Origin: Anniella stebbinsi
Lineage: Eukaryota; Chordata; Lepidosauria; Squamata; Anniellidae
Length of the DNA stretch: 64,000 nt
Direction of reading: 5' to 3'
Assembly (NCBI GenBank): GCA_029215795.1
Contig: JARDYH010000002.1
Span: 269,522,310 to 269,586,309, forward strand
Of the stretch, positions 31,975-43,910 are shown in pieces (position 1 is the stretch's first letter; each line of letters opens with the position of its first letter). The translations under genes and the position numbers were made by a program. The notes beneath the pieces were generated by a model, which saw only the letters and a list, made by a program, of their open reading frames with translations, was not told the DNA's origin and ran no database searches.

Positions 31975-33780
31975 ATTGCCCATTGGGTTTCAATGGAATA
32001 GAAGTTTTTAGGAGAATCAGAAAAGCTTTATTAATACATAAGAATAAAGAATGCTCGAAAGCTGACACCACCCAGCTGTAAGTAGGATCTCAGGATTTGT
32101 TCCAAGTTTCCAGCAGAGGAGGGGGAAACCATCCATTTTCACTTTGCAAAGGCTTCCTGGGCAATTTGTAAGTTTAGTCAATGGGAAATGAGAGAGAAAG
32201 AGGAAGGGAGAGGGAAGGAGGGCGCAGAGTGACTGCAACCAGCTTCTTCATGCCCAACTGGTTGTTTATGCATGTGACTGTTGCTGTTTTGTTTTTTCCA
32301 CTGGCAGAAGTACAGGCAAAAGCGTAAAATGTTTTGCCTTTGGGGAAACGAAGCATTTTACAGGATGTTGCAGCTGGTTGTTGAGAAATGTGGAAGACAG
32401 AACTCCATTAAAGGTGTTACAGTCAAGAGTGTATACAAGATGACTTTGCACTGGATAAATGGATTTAATAGTTTGGCAGGAATGGGCTGAGCATGGCTGG
32501 CTGCTAATGGAATCTAGGAGCCAACAGTTCAAATCTAGTGCAGGTGAGTTGCCACTGAAAGCGAGGAAGACAACTGTCTGGTTATCAAATACCTTATGAA
32601 GTTGCTATTTTTGAGACTTGCAATGCTTCCTGCTAAAGCAAATAAGACTGCAGCACTTTGCTTAAATGCCCTTCAGTGTTCAAAGGCAGGATTCTTAAGG
32701 ATTTCTCACTCATTCCATTACACATGGAATAAACTCCATTCTTAAAAGCTGTCTCCATCACCTGGATAGGGCCACCTTGGCTGCTGTTCTCACTGATGTC
32801 CAGGCTGAAGTTGCACCAGGACAACAGATTCTGGGTTTCCTGAGTAGAGCCGAATTTTCACCATTTTTGGATTTTGTGCTGTAACGTACGTGTTAGAATA
32901 CAGCAGCAGCTCTTCCTAAATCAGATTGGGATGCTGGGGCAAATAGGGAAGCGGTCCTTCCTAGGAATCCTCTGCTAAAGGGCATTGAGCCCACTCATAA
33001 CTTGGGTAGTCAGCAAAGGAAGCTTCCATTTGCTGTGGCATTCTATCTGTCCCTAGAATTTTGCATGCCTTTTCCAGGTGTTCTGCACCTCCCAAGGTAG
33101 GGATGTCCCCCACTTTGAGAACCACAGTTGTAAAACAAATTCCCAGATTCAATCCCTGGCATCTTCCATTAATTGATCTCAGGTAACCAATGGAAAAAGA
33201 CCCTGAGCTAGCAAGAGGTGATTGTATAGGGGAGCACAATGCCATAGTGCAATGCCAGACCACTTTCTGGGTTTGTCCACAGTAATGACATATCTCTGCT
33301 TATTATTATTAACCGTTCTCTCAGTGGTACTTTCCAGTGTTTCATATGCTTATCCCATTTGTCCTCCCAACATTTTCGTAAAATGAATTCACCTAAGAGA
33401 CAGTCACTTCATTGTAGGCACCATTGTTTAACAAATATTTGAGCCTGGTTTCGCTACATCTGCTCCCATCTCTCTGTCTACTCACTGTACCATTCTGGAC
33501 CAAGTGATGACACTGTCCTGATGCAGCAGTGGTTATACTTCAGTAGGAGCAGAGTGGCCATACAAGCTATCACAGAGCTTAAACCTGTGGGTTTCAATGG
33601 GCTTGAAGCACACTTAACTCTGTCCTGGACTATCGCCAATAGCTCTTAGGGATAGTCCATAAAGGGTCTATTATTTACCCCAATGAAAGCACCTCCATCC
33701 GTCACCTGGGTTCATATTAATACTCCACAAACATGCCACATTGTCAGATTTATGTTTTAAGCATTCGTGTATAGTATCAT
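31975..33780. other. Low-copy sequence, no gene recognised
   Basis: Short frames only, the longest about 100 codons on the minus strand at 32961-33263, with no domain or codon bias I can recognise. No element termini were found. Confidence 0.4.
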
Positions 33781-33814
33781 GTAATATTTTATTTTATTTA
33801 TTTATTTTGCTTTC

Positions 33815-34110
33815 AGGAAACAAATTTATTAAAGGGATCCTTCAGACAGCTTAAATTAAATAATGTGGCATTAACAAATAAAGTTTTATATCTCAGGATG
33901 CCACAAGAAAGGAATTGCTGTAATACAAATAGCTATTTAATGCTATAACAGAAGGGGAGAAAGTCCATTTTTCATCTGCTCCCGACAGCCATTTGTTATC
34001 TCCCCCTGGCCTCGCCATCGCAAATCATCCCAGAACCCTGGAGCAAAAATATCACGAATGTAAAGCAATATAATGTCATCTGCTCTCTGAGATATGTAAT
34101 AATGCATTTC
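33815..34110. promoter_or_regulatory. Candidate conserved non-coding element
   Basis: A repeat-free block of about 300 bp mixing TTAAATTAAATAATG, CATTAACAAATAAAG, GCTATTTAATGC, CAGCCATTTGTTATC and AGCAATATAATGTC. It has the texture of vertebrate conserved enhancers, and no frame is open across it. Not verifiable without alignment. Confidence 0.4.
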
Positions 34111-34542
34111 TCAGACAAACAACCCTACCTGCCTTCCCCCGCACAACATCCACACACATATCCACACCACTTTGTAAAGCGCTATATCAGGTTCCCTCAC
34201 CTCACCCCCATCTCACACTAAATTCTTCTGCCATCCCTCATGCTTATTTTGGGGGGCTGAAAGATTGTTCAGACCCAGAGAGAGATGGTCTGAAGGAGAC
34301 GAAGAAGTCTTGGAAGCTCAGTTTGAAACAGAAGGAGATCATTGCTGCAGTTGACATCAATGCAGCTCAGGATTGGCTCAGTTCATTCATGTTTTCATCA
34401 CCTCTTTGGTGCCTTGTTATATGCACCTTTCCTCTGGGTCCATTGGTTCTCCTAGTTTATTTCCCACAGCCCTCTTTCTGGGCTTCTCCTCTTTAGCAGG
34501 TCCCTGCAGGTCAGCTCCTCTTCCAACTCGACTGCTCTAGAC

Positions 34543-35060
34543 CAGGGATGCAGAACCTCTTTCAGTACAAACAACCAAAATCCATTTTGGAGAAGCTCTT
34601 GGGGGCCACATTCCAGTGGTGGGTGGCACTGAAGGGGAAAGGGGTGGAGCCAAAACATTTTAGCACGGGAGGAACTGTACAAAAGCCTAGTAAATGCCCA
34701 ATGAGAAATTATTAGGGAAAGGGGCTGGGACCAGGTGGAAGGAGGCAGAGCCATTTGGGGACAAACTAGGGCCCCAGGAGAGCTGGATATAGCCCCTGGC
34801 AGTGGTGGCTTGTGGCTCTGAATTCAGTGGGGCTCTGATTGGATTCTGGGTCTCAGTGAGAACCAGCTAGAACTCCAAAGGTACTATCCAAAGTGCTGAA
34901 TCCATTTTGAGGGTACGGTTCAGCACTACAGACACCCCCTTTAGAATTCTGGCTGGCTCTGACTAAAACCCAGAATGGATTCACAGCCCCATTGAAATCA
35001 GAGCCAGCAGCCTTCCCCCCCACCCCGCCACCTCATTGGGCCAGAGATTCTGCATCCCAA
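34543..35060. mobile_element. hAT-like element with a nested MITE
   Basis: Starts CAGGGATGCAGAACCTC; the complement of its end is TTGGGATGCAGAATCTC. The flanks CTCTAGAC (34535-34542) and CTCTAGGC (35061-35068) match at 7 of 8. It includes GGGGGCCACATTCCAGTGG, a word typical of this family and also present in 43911-44486. A CAGTGGAGGCTG MITE is inserted at 34800. Confidence 0.7.
34800..35017. mobile_element. CAGTGGAGGCTG-family MITE nested in hAT element
   Basis: CAGTGGTGGCTTGTGGCTC, then GAACCAGCTAGAACTCC, and on the right GAATTCTGGCTGGCTCTGAC and ATCAGAGCCAGCAGCC form the fold-back. The right terminus is degraded into a C-run. Confidence 0.75.
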
Positions 35061-36014
35061 CTCTAGGCCCTTCTGCTTCCTTTGGCACCCCCCCCCCCCT
35101 CCGTTAGCTCTGTTGCTAAATCAACCTTCATTTCTTGGCCCTTCTGCTGGCTTTGCTCCTCTCCAGGATCTCCATGAACCGTTGGCCTAAGCGACTTCAC
35201 AAAATGTACACACAAGGGTAACATTCAGATGAGATAAAGCTGTTTCTGGAGCATGGGGTTGGGGCGGAGGGAAGAGGAGGAGGCACCACTACATTTCCTT
35301 GCCTCTGCCTCTTCCCATTACCTCACTCCAAATAGCCAGTGCTTTTGGTGTGGTGCGTTCTAAGCTGCGCAGGCATGTTGCAAGGGGAAGATTCAATCCA
35401 GCAAATGCAAATAGTCATTAACAGCTGTTGGCATCACAAAAAAGCAGGTGGGCTGGCCGATGACAGGATCCAGGCCCTATGCGGCCACCAAGCCTATTCA
35501 AGTGAGTCAACAAAGTTGTGGCCAATTTATTATCCCAGCTATGCCTGTGTGTCTAATTTCTTGTTGTCCCCTCACCGGCCGGACCCAATTAAGTTCCGCC
35601 CACACAAACCCCCTGACATTATTTAGCATTTATTTATTAATAGTATTGATAGTCCGCTCTACTTCTTCAAATTCCCGAGTTGGGTATTTCCCCCTCTTTC
35701 TGATTTCTCTGTACCTTGCCAGAGAGTCACAATGATGCTACACTTTATGCAGGGTTTCCCTTTTTCGCTCCCTCCTTTTAACTTTAAACACAGTGCACTG
35801 CAAACCCACACGAGGCTTGTGCTTCAGCTCTTCCTCAAAGAGTCAGTGTCTGATACTGGTTGTTGTTGTTTTATCACAATGATAATGGAGAAAGCATGAT
35901 TCCCCAGGTTGTTTCAGAACAGCAGACTATTCTCTCCCCAAGGTATAGATCTCTCCTTGCTGCTTTTCAATATTTATTGTGCCCTGTTCCTCTCCCCCCC
36001 TTTTTAAAAAAATA

Positions 36015-36050
36015 TATCTGTAAATGCGAAGGTTTGCATTTACAGATAAT
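36015..36050. repeat. Perfect 13-bp-stem hairpin
   Basis: TATCTGTAAATGC and GCATTTACAGATA pair around a 7-nt loop, between an A-rich tract and the minisatellite. No polymerase terminator context is implied. Confidence 0.85.
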
Positions 36051-36064
36051 AAAATAAAATAAAA

Positions 36065-36290
36065 GGCAGGGGAGAGGAACGGGGTAGGCAGAGAGAAGTC
36101 AGTGAGAGGAGAGCTGGGAGAAAATAAAAATTAAAAAACGGGGAGAGGAACGGGGCAGGCAGAGGGAGGTCAGGGAAAGGAGAGACAGGAGAAAAAAAAA
36201 TGGGGAGTGGGGGTGGAGAGAGATGAACGGGGCAGGCAGAGAGAGATTAGTAGGAGAGCCGAGAGAAAATAGAAAATAGCGCCCAATCAG
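36065..36290. repeat. Purine-rich minisatellite, about 65-75 bp units
   Basis: Three imperfect units contain GGGGAGAGGAACGGGG or AGATGAACGGGGCAGG, GGCAGAGRGARGTCAG and GAGAAAATA. They differ by small indels. It directly follows the hairpin. Confidence 0.8.
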
Positions 36291-36466
36291 GGGGCACCAT
36301 TGTCCCCGCCCCGCCTCCAACGTAATATCGGAGCAAGGCGACCGATGGCAAATGCCCCTTTGTGCCTTATTCCGTGGAAAAAGTCAGGGTAACTGACCGA
36401 CTTTTAAAAAGCGTAGCTAGGGGGCTTTGCCCCTGGATGGCCTTGGAGTGGCAGCTGTGTCATATT

Positions 36467-36615
36467 GAGCCTACCTACACTACAGCTTTAAAATGGTTTA
36501 AAATGGTTTAAAATGGTTTATAACAGTTTTGAAAACTGTTGGAGCCCAGGACACACTCCATATACAGTTTTCAAAACGTTTTCAAAGTGTTTTATCCTGC
36601 GTGTGTAGATAGGCT
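36467..36615. mobile_element. Diverged relative of the 94-bp hairpin MITE
   Basis: Starts GAGCCTACCTACACTAC and ends GTGTGTAGATAGGCTT, with ATGGTTTATAACAGTTTTGA inside as at 13766. It differs by a triplicated TTTAAAATGG word (36487-36519) and a non-palindromic centre. Confidence 0.75.
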
Positions 36616-37015
36616 TGTAGATTACCTGCCACCACTCCAAAGCCACCATGGGGCAAACCTCTTGTCTAGAGGAACCCTTGGACCACTTTCAAAGGGGAGC
36701 AGCTCTTGTCCGAAGCAGCCCAAAGCAAAGTGGGCTAGTCCTTGAAGACTTGGACCCAGTTCAGAGCTTTGGAGGCTGGCTTTTAGTCTCAGTTTTGCAA
36801 CCTCATCATTTAAATATTTATTCATTAAACAAAAAATCTATGGTTTACAAAACAACATGAAGGCTCTACAGTTTTCAACCAAGCACCAAACAGCAGGGAA
36901 ATTAGGAGTTAAGGCTTCCAAGCCTTAACGCCACATCCTCCTTAAGGAGGCAGAAAGTGCAAGTGAAATTCTCATTCTCCCAAAGCAGATAAACTATGAG
37001 GACAGGATGGAGAAT

Positions 37016-37318
37016 ATGATATGCAGAGGTGATTGTGGGGTTGTGGATAACTGATGATGAACAACTTAGGGCCACCTACTTCTCTCTCTCTTTCTTTTTT
37101 CTTTAGAGCAGCCCTTCCCCAGCCTGGTGCCCTCCAAAGGTATTGGACTACATGCAAGTCAGTATGCCCCATGGTCAGGAATGCTGGGACTTGTAATCTC
37201 AAATGTCTGGAGGGCAGCAGGTTATGATAAGCAATATGCTATGCAGAGTTGACTGGGGTTATGGAAAACTGATGATGAACAATTTAGGGCTACCTACTTC
37301 ACTTTTTTTAGAGCATCT
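37016..37318. repeat. Direct duplication, about 90-bp copies 215 bp apart
   Basis: The word series ATATGCAGAG, AACTGATGATGAACAA and CTACCTACTTC appears at 37016-37106 and again at 37231-37318. The first half of a fold-back hAT MITE (from about 37107) lies between the copies. Its closing arm (CATCTGATGGGCACCAGG) appears only after the second copy. Confidence 0.8.
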
Positions 37319-37375
37319 CCTCGTGTTGCAACCCAACACATCTGATGGGCACCAGGTTGGGGAACGCTGTTCTAA
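37107..37375. mobile_element. Fold-back hAT MITE disrupted by duplication
   Basis: The left arm CAGCCTGGTGCCCTCCAAAGG has two partial right arms: AATGTCTGGAGGGCAGCAGG at 37202 and CATCTGATGGGCACCAGG with TTGGGGAACGCTG at 37338-37370. The doubling matches the flanking duplication. Confidence 0.6.
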
Positions 37376-37400
37376 AGCCAGGGCAGGCAGAATGGCTTAG

Positions 37401-37486
37401 TCAAATTACACCTGCTGAAATTCCCTTTTCTATACAACTGTTAAAGATGCAGGAGCCCTGTCCTCACTTTCATATGGTCGCCTTTA
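37401..37486. mobile_element. Right-end fragment of the palindromic MITE
   Basis: ACACCTGCTGAAATTCCC, CAACTGTTAAAGATGCAGG and CATATGGTCGCC match the last 80 bp of copies 6 and 7. Confidence 0.85.
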
Positions 37487-37570
37487 GCTATGAGGGCTTT
37501 AAAGATGAGCTCTTCCATTTTAAAATTTAATTTACCACTGGCCTACACAGAATGGGATGGGGTAGCAAGC

Positions 37571-37694
37571 ATGATACGGAACTTTAAACCAAGAAGCACC
37601 TTGGATAGCGCCTTTAGAATTCTGCCTAGTTCTGAAACTGAAACCCGGAGCAAATTGACTGCCCCACCGACAACAGAAACATCAGGCTCCACTG
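37571..37694. mobile_element. Partial CAGTGGAGGCTG-family MITE
   Basis: GCGCCTTTAGAATTCTGCC, CCCGGAGCAAATTGAC and the terminal CAGGCTCCACTG match the right arm of 6056-6256. Confidence 0.6.
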
Positions 37695-38786
37695 CCTGGA
37701 GCTGCAGGCTCCAGTTCCATCTTGCACAAATCAGACGAGGCCTTTGCTGCAGATCCTCATTCAGTGGGAGACTATCATCACAAGAAAGGGATAGAATGCA
37801 ACTGCTTATTTGACATCTCCAAAATTACTCTCTTATGACAATAAATAAATAAAGCCAAAGAAGTTACCAGGGCAATTTCTACCTTCAGGATAAGCTCGAT
37901 GCCTTCCCCACCATGTGACATATTCCCCGCGGCTGCTCCCGCTGTTTCCTTGAACCACTGTTTTATTCGTCTGTCTCCAGCTGGGATCCAGCAGCGCAAA
38001 GACGCTCTCCTTTGACTTCGGCGTGTTAGAGTGAAAAAGTGCTGACCTGGCCAAGGATCAAACTTGACCCTAAACTGTCGGGGGGGGGGGGAATGCAGAC
38101 AAATCTTATGCCTCCTGTTCCAGCCGCTCAGCTCTTTCACAAGACCTGGGAATGTTACCTCTGATCTCTTGAAGCAATCCAACCTCCTCACAGCCAGGCA
38201 TCAGGTCATTGCCGGGGTGGGGGTGGGGTGTTGTTGTCTGTCCAATTGAGCCAAATGAGTGGGTTAAAAGTGGGGACTGGGGTGAAATTAAAAATATTAA
38301 CAGCACAGTGGTACTGTTTAAATCATTGGGAGTAAAATCAAAAAACATCAAACCTAGCTATTCCATCCTAGGCAGAAGAAAGCCCCTTTACTCAGAAGTA
38401 AGCCCTTTGAGTTTAATGCAACTTACTCCCAGTAAATGTGTATAGCATTGCAGCTGGCTGACCCAAAGAGGCTGAGTAAACATGCGTAGAATCTGTCAGT
38501 TGGGACGTCTTAGTAGACCTGCATAGGGTTGTGCTATGAAAGAAACATAAAGTAACTGGGATTTTTGTTTGTTTTGTGTTTTGCAGCACTTCTATGCCTT
38601 TATAACAGCTGCATGGCAGAGAGAACCAACTGGTGAAGCCCTTCTAGTCATATTATCATGCTGGTAAAGGCTTCACCTGCTGCATTTCTGCCTACCACCC
38701 ACCAGTTAAGTGGTCTGGACGGGGTGGGGGGGGGGAGATGGCAAAATTATATGGGATAAGTCAATAGACTAATATGTGATCTTAAG

Positions 38787-39965
38787 TAGGGGTGTGCATG
38801 GACCCCAAAATCGGATCAGAATCGGGATTGGAATTGGAACTGGTGCCTCGGATCGGATCGGAGGCTTCCCGGTTCGGTTCAGAGCCGATTCCGATCAGAA
38901 AATTGGACTTCCGATTTTCCAATCGGATGCCATTTTAGGTGTTTTCGCTATAGGCTTACAGTGGGGGAAAGAAAGCTTTCTCCCAATGAAAGCCTATAGC
39001 GAAAACATGAGGTTGGGTGAGTGGGGACCTAACTCCCCCTCCCTCCCTCCCTGTCCCTTCCCCCCACTCACGCTCCTTACCTGCCGTGGCCATGGCCGTC
39101 GTCCTGGCAGGTAAGTGGGGCCCTGTCCCTCTCCCCCACTCGTGCTCCTTACCTGCTGGGGCGCCCGCTTCTGTCTGCTTCTGTCTGCTGTTCCAATCTA
39201 CTGAGAAACAGGCTTCGTGGCCTAGTTCTCAGTAGTGCGTCAGGTGATGACATCATCACCTGGCGCACTACTGAGAGGTAGGCCACGAAGCCTGTTTCTC
39301 AGTAGAAGGGACCAGCAGACGGAAGCAGGCGCCCCGGAAGGTAAGTGGGGACCTCCCTCCCCTCCCCCTCCTGCCCACTCGTGCTCCTTACCTGCCGACA
39401 TCCTGCGCTGCCATCCGCTGCTTCCATACTACTAACAAGCAGGCCTTGCGGCCTGTTTATCAGTAGTATGGAAGCAGCGGATGGCAACGTGGGACACCAG
39501 CAGGTAACGGGGGACCTCCACCTCCCTCCCCCCTCCCCCCACTCGCACTCCTTACCTGCAGCCTCCCTGCTGCTGTCCACTGCCACCCGCTGCTTCAGTA
39601 CTACTGAGAAACAGGCCTTGAGGCCTGTTTTACAGTAGAGCGAGGGCTCACTGAGTGATGAAGTCATTCGGCGCGCCGGCGCTCTATTGTGGAACAGGCC
39701 ACAACGCCTGTTTCTCAGTAGTATGGAAGTAGCAGGCGGCAGTGGATGGCAGCGAGGAAGCAGCAGGTAATGAGAATGAGGGGGGAGGGGGAGGAGGTCT
39801 GAGGTCTGATCCTCCGATCTTTTCTGATCCAGATTGTGTCCTTTCAGATCAGATCAGATGAGATTGGACAATCCAGCTACGGGGATCGGAATCAGATAAT
39901 TTTATATGATTTTGGCCAGATCGGATCCAGATTGTGGATCAGACCCGATTCGGTGCACACCCCTA
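38787..39965. mobile_element. 1,179-bp non-autonomous hAT element
   Basis: Ends TAGGGGTGTGCATGG and TGCACACCCCTA. Perfect 8-bp duplication ATCTTAAG at 38779-38786 and 39966-39973. Subterminal regions are full of GATCGGA/TCGGAT words. The core is a chain of palindromes built on CTCAGTAG/AGGCCTGTTTCTCAG units, separated by linkers that carry GGTAAG on one strand or CTTACC on the other. CAGGTAAGTGGGG occurs at 39108. It has no transposase. Open frames here are palindrome artefacts. A shorter relative is at 61935. Confidence 0.93.
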
Positions 39966-40059
39966 ATCTTAAGCCAACCCAGGCCTGAGCAGTTGCGTAA
40001 AGTACTCTAAGCTTTGTAGGACAGGAAAGGTGAGAGGCAAGTGCAACAAACAGATTAGC

Positions 40060-40747
40060 AAATACAAATAAAGAACCACAAGGTTCTTGGAATTATTGTA
40101 GATTACAAGTGGAATATGAGCCAACAGTGTGATGTGGCTGCAAAAAAAGCAAATGCTATTTTGGGCTGCATTAATAGACATTTATCTTCCAAATCGGGTG
40201 AGGTACTGGTTCCCCTCTATTTGGCACTGGTTAGTCCTCACCTTGAGTATTGTGGCCAATTCTGAGCATCACACTTCAAGCAGACAAGCTGGAGGGGGTT
40301 CAGAGAGGGCAATGAGAGTGATCAAGGGTCTGGACACAAAGCTCTATGAGGAGCAACTGAAAGAATTGGGCATGTTTAGCCTGGAGAAGAGAAGACTAAG
40401 GGGAAACATGATAGCACTCTTCAAATACTTGAAAGCTTGTCACACATAGGAGGGCCAGGATCTCTTCTCGATCATCCCAGAGTGCAAGGACACAGAATAA
40501 TAGGCTCAATTTACAGGAAGCCAGATTCCGCCTGGACATCACAAAAAACTTCCTGATAGTTAGAGCAGTACGACAACGGAACCAATGACCTAGGGAGGCT
40601 CTGGGCTCTCCCACACTAGAAGCCTTCAAGATGTAGCTAGTCAGCCATTTTCCAGGGATGCTTTAAGGTGGATTCCTACATTGAGCAGGGGATTGGATTC
40701 AATGGCCTTGTAGGTCCCTTCCAACTCTACTATCCCATGGTTCTATG
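40060..40747 (+). mobile_element. CR1 LINE, 5'-truncated, uninterrupted 3' end
   Basis: Starts within the post-RT coding region (CTTGGAATTATTGTAG; GGCTGCATTAATAGACAT) and runs through AAACATGATAGCACTCTTC, GGGATGCTTTAAGGTGG and CCCTTCCAACTCTACTATCC to CCATGGTTCTATGAAG. It is the uninterrupted counterpart of the MITE-split CR1 at 28329. Frames are broken. Confidence 0.93.
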
Positions 40748-40759
40748 AAGGCACACTTC

Positions 40760-42090
40760 TCATTTGCTTGGAGTTAAGAAAAGAGATAGACGCAGGCAGT
40801 ATGAGCCCTGCCAACCCTCTCTCTCGAGTTTTTGCATTCTGTACTTTAAAAAAAGAAGAAGTACAGTACAGTCCTAGTCATATGTTTACTCAGGAGTATG
40901 TCCCACTATGTTCAATGCTTCTTACTTCCAGGTAAGTGTGTATAGGATTGCAGCCTTCATCTCACCTTGTAAAACAGGAAAAAAATAATACTAAAACACT
41001 AAGAATGTTTCTTGGAAGTTCTTTGCAGATGAGATGTCTGTAGCTGGAAGGGTGTCTCCTCTATGGCCAAGGTTTCTGTGTTGCATTTGCCTTGATCATC
41101 ACCATCACACTCACAACATAAACAGCCTGCTTTTTAATCAACACATCCTCAATGTGTGTATATGTGTGTGTTGGGGGAAGGACATTTTTCATTAGCTCCC
41201 TTCCCTCAGCCTCCCTAGCTAGGAGCCACCTGCAGCTGGGAGGTGGAAAGTGGGCGAGGCGAGCTTTAAGCCTTTGGCCATGTGGGCTCTTTTCCTCCTC
41301 ATTATCTCATGGATTCCCTCTGCTCTCTCTGCTTTTCAAAGGACCCCATTATTTCCAATCTCCTTCACTTGTCAAAAGTAATTTGGGGACTTACTATTAT
41401 TGTTAAGACAACATGGCCCTCAAGCCCCACAACCTAGGTGGGGGGGGGGACCACCTCGCTCCTTTCCAGCTCTCACCCTCCCTTTTCCATTCACACTCCT
41501 TTCCCACCCCCAAGACCCACTTGCCTTTCTGGACAAAGTTGTTGAGTTAACATGCAGCAAAACAGAACTCCAGCCCCAATTAGCAGCCTTCCCAAGGGAC
41601 AGGAATTTTAATGAGTAGGCTGGTCTTACCTCTCATTTCTTTCCTCAGCATCCTGTTTTCGGTCCCTCAACAGTCCTTTCGCCCGCAGAATGTGCCACAA
41701 AGTGACTGGCCTTCTAAAGAACAGCAGCCTCTTCAGCATGTCCGAACCACTCAACCAGACAGTCATTTCCTTTAAGCTCCAAACCATGGTTTTTATACAG
41801 TTGTCTACCACATTCTAGGCTGTAGTAGGAAGACAATAGCTCTCAAGGGATATGAATGTTGTGTGACACAGCCATTGTTAGCCATGAGTCACCTCCATGG
41901 TTTCCATATTTCTGGAAGTTCAGCACACTCCCCCCACCCTGCCACATTGAAATTGGTGGAGACACACTTCACTTTAACATCTGTGCAGACCACCTCAAGA
42001 GATGGAACAGGAAATGGCCTCTGCTCCATTTGCTGTTCCACCTCTTGGCCTGGCCCATGTCCCTAGAGCTTGGCATAGTATATTTAAGGC
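40760..42090. other. Low-copy sequence with one small fold-back repeat
   Basis: 40866-40955 holds CTCAGGAGTATGTCCCAC and TTACTTCCAGGTAAGTG, a worn copy of the dispersed GGATTGCAG fold-back. No gene is seen. A frame at 41152-41406 begins in a TG run and is unconvincing. Confidence 0.4.
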
Positions 42091-42119
42091 TGACCAGGTT
42101 ATTTCGGCACCTGAGACAG

Positions 42120-42205
42120 AATACTGTTCGTATGATTTTTCTGTATGCTGCCCTGTGATCCTTGCAATATAGGGCAGGATAAAAATGTTTAAACAAATAA
42201 AACCC
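42120..42205 (+). mobile_element. LINE 3'-end fragment
   Basis: TTTCTGTATGCTGCCCTG followed by GGGCAGGATAAAAATG and AAACAAATAAAAC is the inverted-box 3' end shared by L2-like LINEs and SINEs here. It is short. Confidence 0.5.
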
Positions 42206-42570
42206 CACAAGTGCTTCTTCCTGGCAGCAAAGATACAACAACTGGCTGCCCTTTCATGATTCCCAAATTCAGTTGCCTGAGGCGACTGCCTCATTCTCAG
42301 CAGGGCCAGTCCTACAAAGAATGCACAGCTAATTCAGAAAGCCTCCTCACAATTGATGAAATAAACCTGTCATGGGTTTCCCACTCTCCCTCTACTCCAT
42401 TTTTTTTATTTGGAGTGGGGTGGTGGAAGTGGTTACTCAGTCTGCTTACGACTTAGCCTGGCCAACCCAACCTGCAGGACGTGCGCACATAAAAAATAAA
42501 AATAAAAACTTACCTTGTGAGTAGCAGTGCCGTGACCCAATCAGACATTGCCTTTGGTCAGGTGTACAGG

Positions 42571-42830
42571 GATCTTTGGTGGGTGGGGGCCTTCTGAGGG
42601 CACCCGGGCTGGGGGCTTCTGCAGGTGGATGGTGGGCTGAGGGTTTCAGTGGATGGACAGCTTCAAGTGGGTGGTGGCCAGGAGGTTTTGTTGTATAGGG
42701 TGGCAGTTTGGGCAGGTGGAGACTTCTGTGGTAGGTAGGTGAGGGGCTTCTGCCAACAGGTATGTGGATGGGGAGGGGTTCTGCAGGTGGCTGGGGGGCT
42801 TGGGCAGATGGGCAGGGGCTGCAAAGGAGG
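42571..42830. repeat. Degenerate G/T-rich minisatellite
   Basis: Irregular repeats of GGGGCTTCTGCAGGTGG and TGGATGGTGGGCTG-like words, about 25-40 bp apart, over 260 bp. The minus-strand frames across it are Pro/Leu/Thr-rich artefacts. Confidence 0.6.
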
Positions 42831-42869
42831 GCAGAGATCTATCAGCAATACTATGCCAAGAGCCCACAG

Positions 42870-43910
42870 GAGTATGGTTCTGGCTCTGCAGTGAGGTTAT
42901 AACATAACCAAGTAGCCTCGCTCAGCTACTTTCCGTTGGTCATAGGACAGTTGTGACCGGCGTAGTAATAGTTGCTAAGGGGAGAAGGCTTCAAGCTGAT
43001 CATTTGAAGGTGACTCGTAGAGTGGGGAAAGCTGCCTTTGTTTATATATGGACCAGGTGAATCGTAAAATACAATTTGAAGTGGCCAAGGGGTCATGGGG
43101 GGGGGGGGGGGAGAGGAAATCCAGTCTCGGATTTCATCCATCTCTTGGACTCATGGGATGTGTTGCATAGTTCTTTGGATGCACAGTGATTTTTGAATCA
43201 GCACCCGGGCTGAAAGTGACCATCAGTGTCACCTGCACGTCTGCCAATACTACCCAAGGAGAACAAGCATCCTTCACTTCTACCTATTTCTTTCTCCTCC
43301 CCTTGCTTTCTATGCCCATGTCTGAGCAGTGTCGGCCTCCTGAAATGTGGGATCGCCTTCAGCACCTGAACCTCACCAGCCACCTCAAGGCATGAAATAT
43401 CACCCTCGCTTTATTGATGGAATGAATCTTACGTTTGAGTTCATTATTGTATAATGTGGGTGCTTTACTACCTTTTCATCATAAAGACTAACGGTGGTTT
43501 TTTAAAGTAATATTTACGTTCATATAACGATTTTCACTTTCCAGACTCAAGATACCGTGGCATCGGAATTGCTTCATTTAGGAATTTGCTACTCTAGCAA
43601 ATTCTGACAGCTGATGCATGCTGACCAGTAAATAAATAAATAAATTAAATGGAGTTCTTCCCTTTTTCTCTAGCACACAGAGAGGAGCACGGCTTGGTGA
43701 GACCGTTTGAAGTTGGCCCAAATTGGTTCACCCACACTGCTCCCCTGTATTAAGAACAGAGCATTTTTGTTGAATTGGCTAATCTTGATGCAATTTTACT
43801 GAATTATAAGGCAAGAAGGAAATGATAAGGCCAGATCTAACAGGGCAGCTCTTTCCAGATGGCTGCTCCATCCCCATATAAAAATGGGAGCAGAGGTGGT
43901 GGGTCTGCTG
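42870..43910. other. Low-copy sequence, no gene recognised
   Basis: A G-run at 43097-43110, and 43480-43620 has unique AT-rich texture. The frame at 43186-43395 lacks recognisable domains. An AAATA-type run occurs at 43629-43646. Confidence 0.4.

Noticed and set aside
38776..39667. Frames of 66-122 codons in both strands
   Set aside because: They lie in the hairpin modules of a hAT element; similarity between frames reflects repeated modules, not a protein family.
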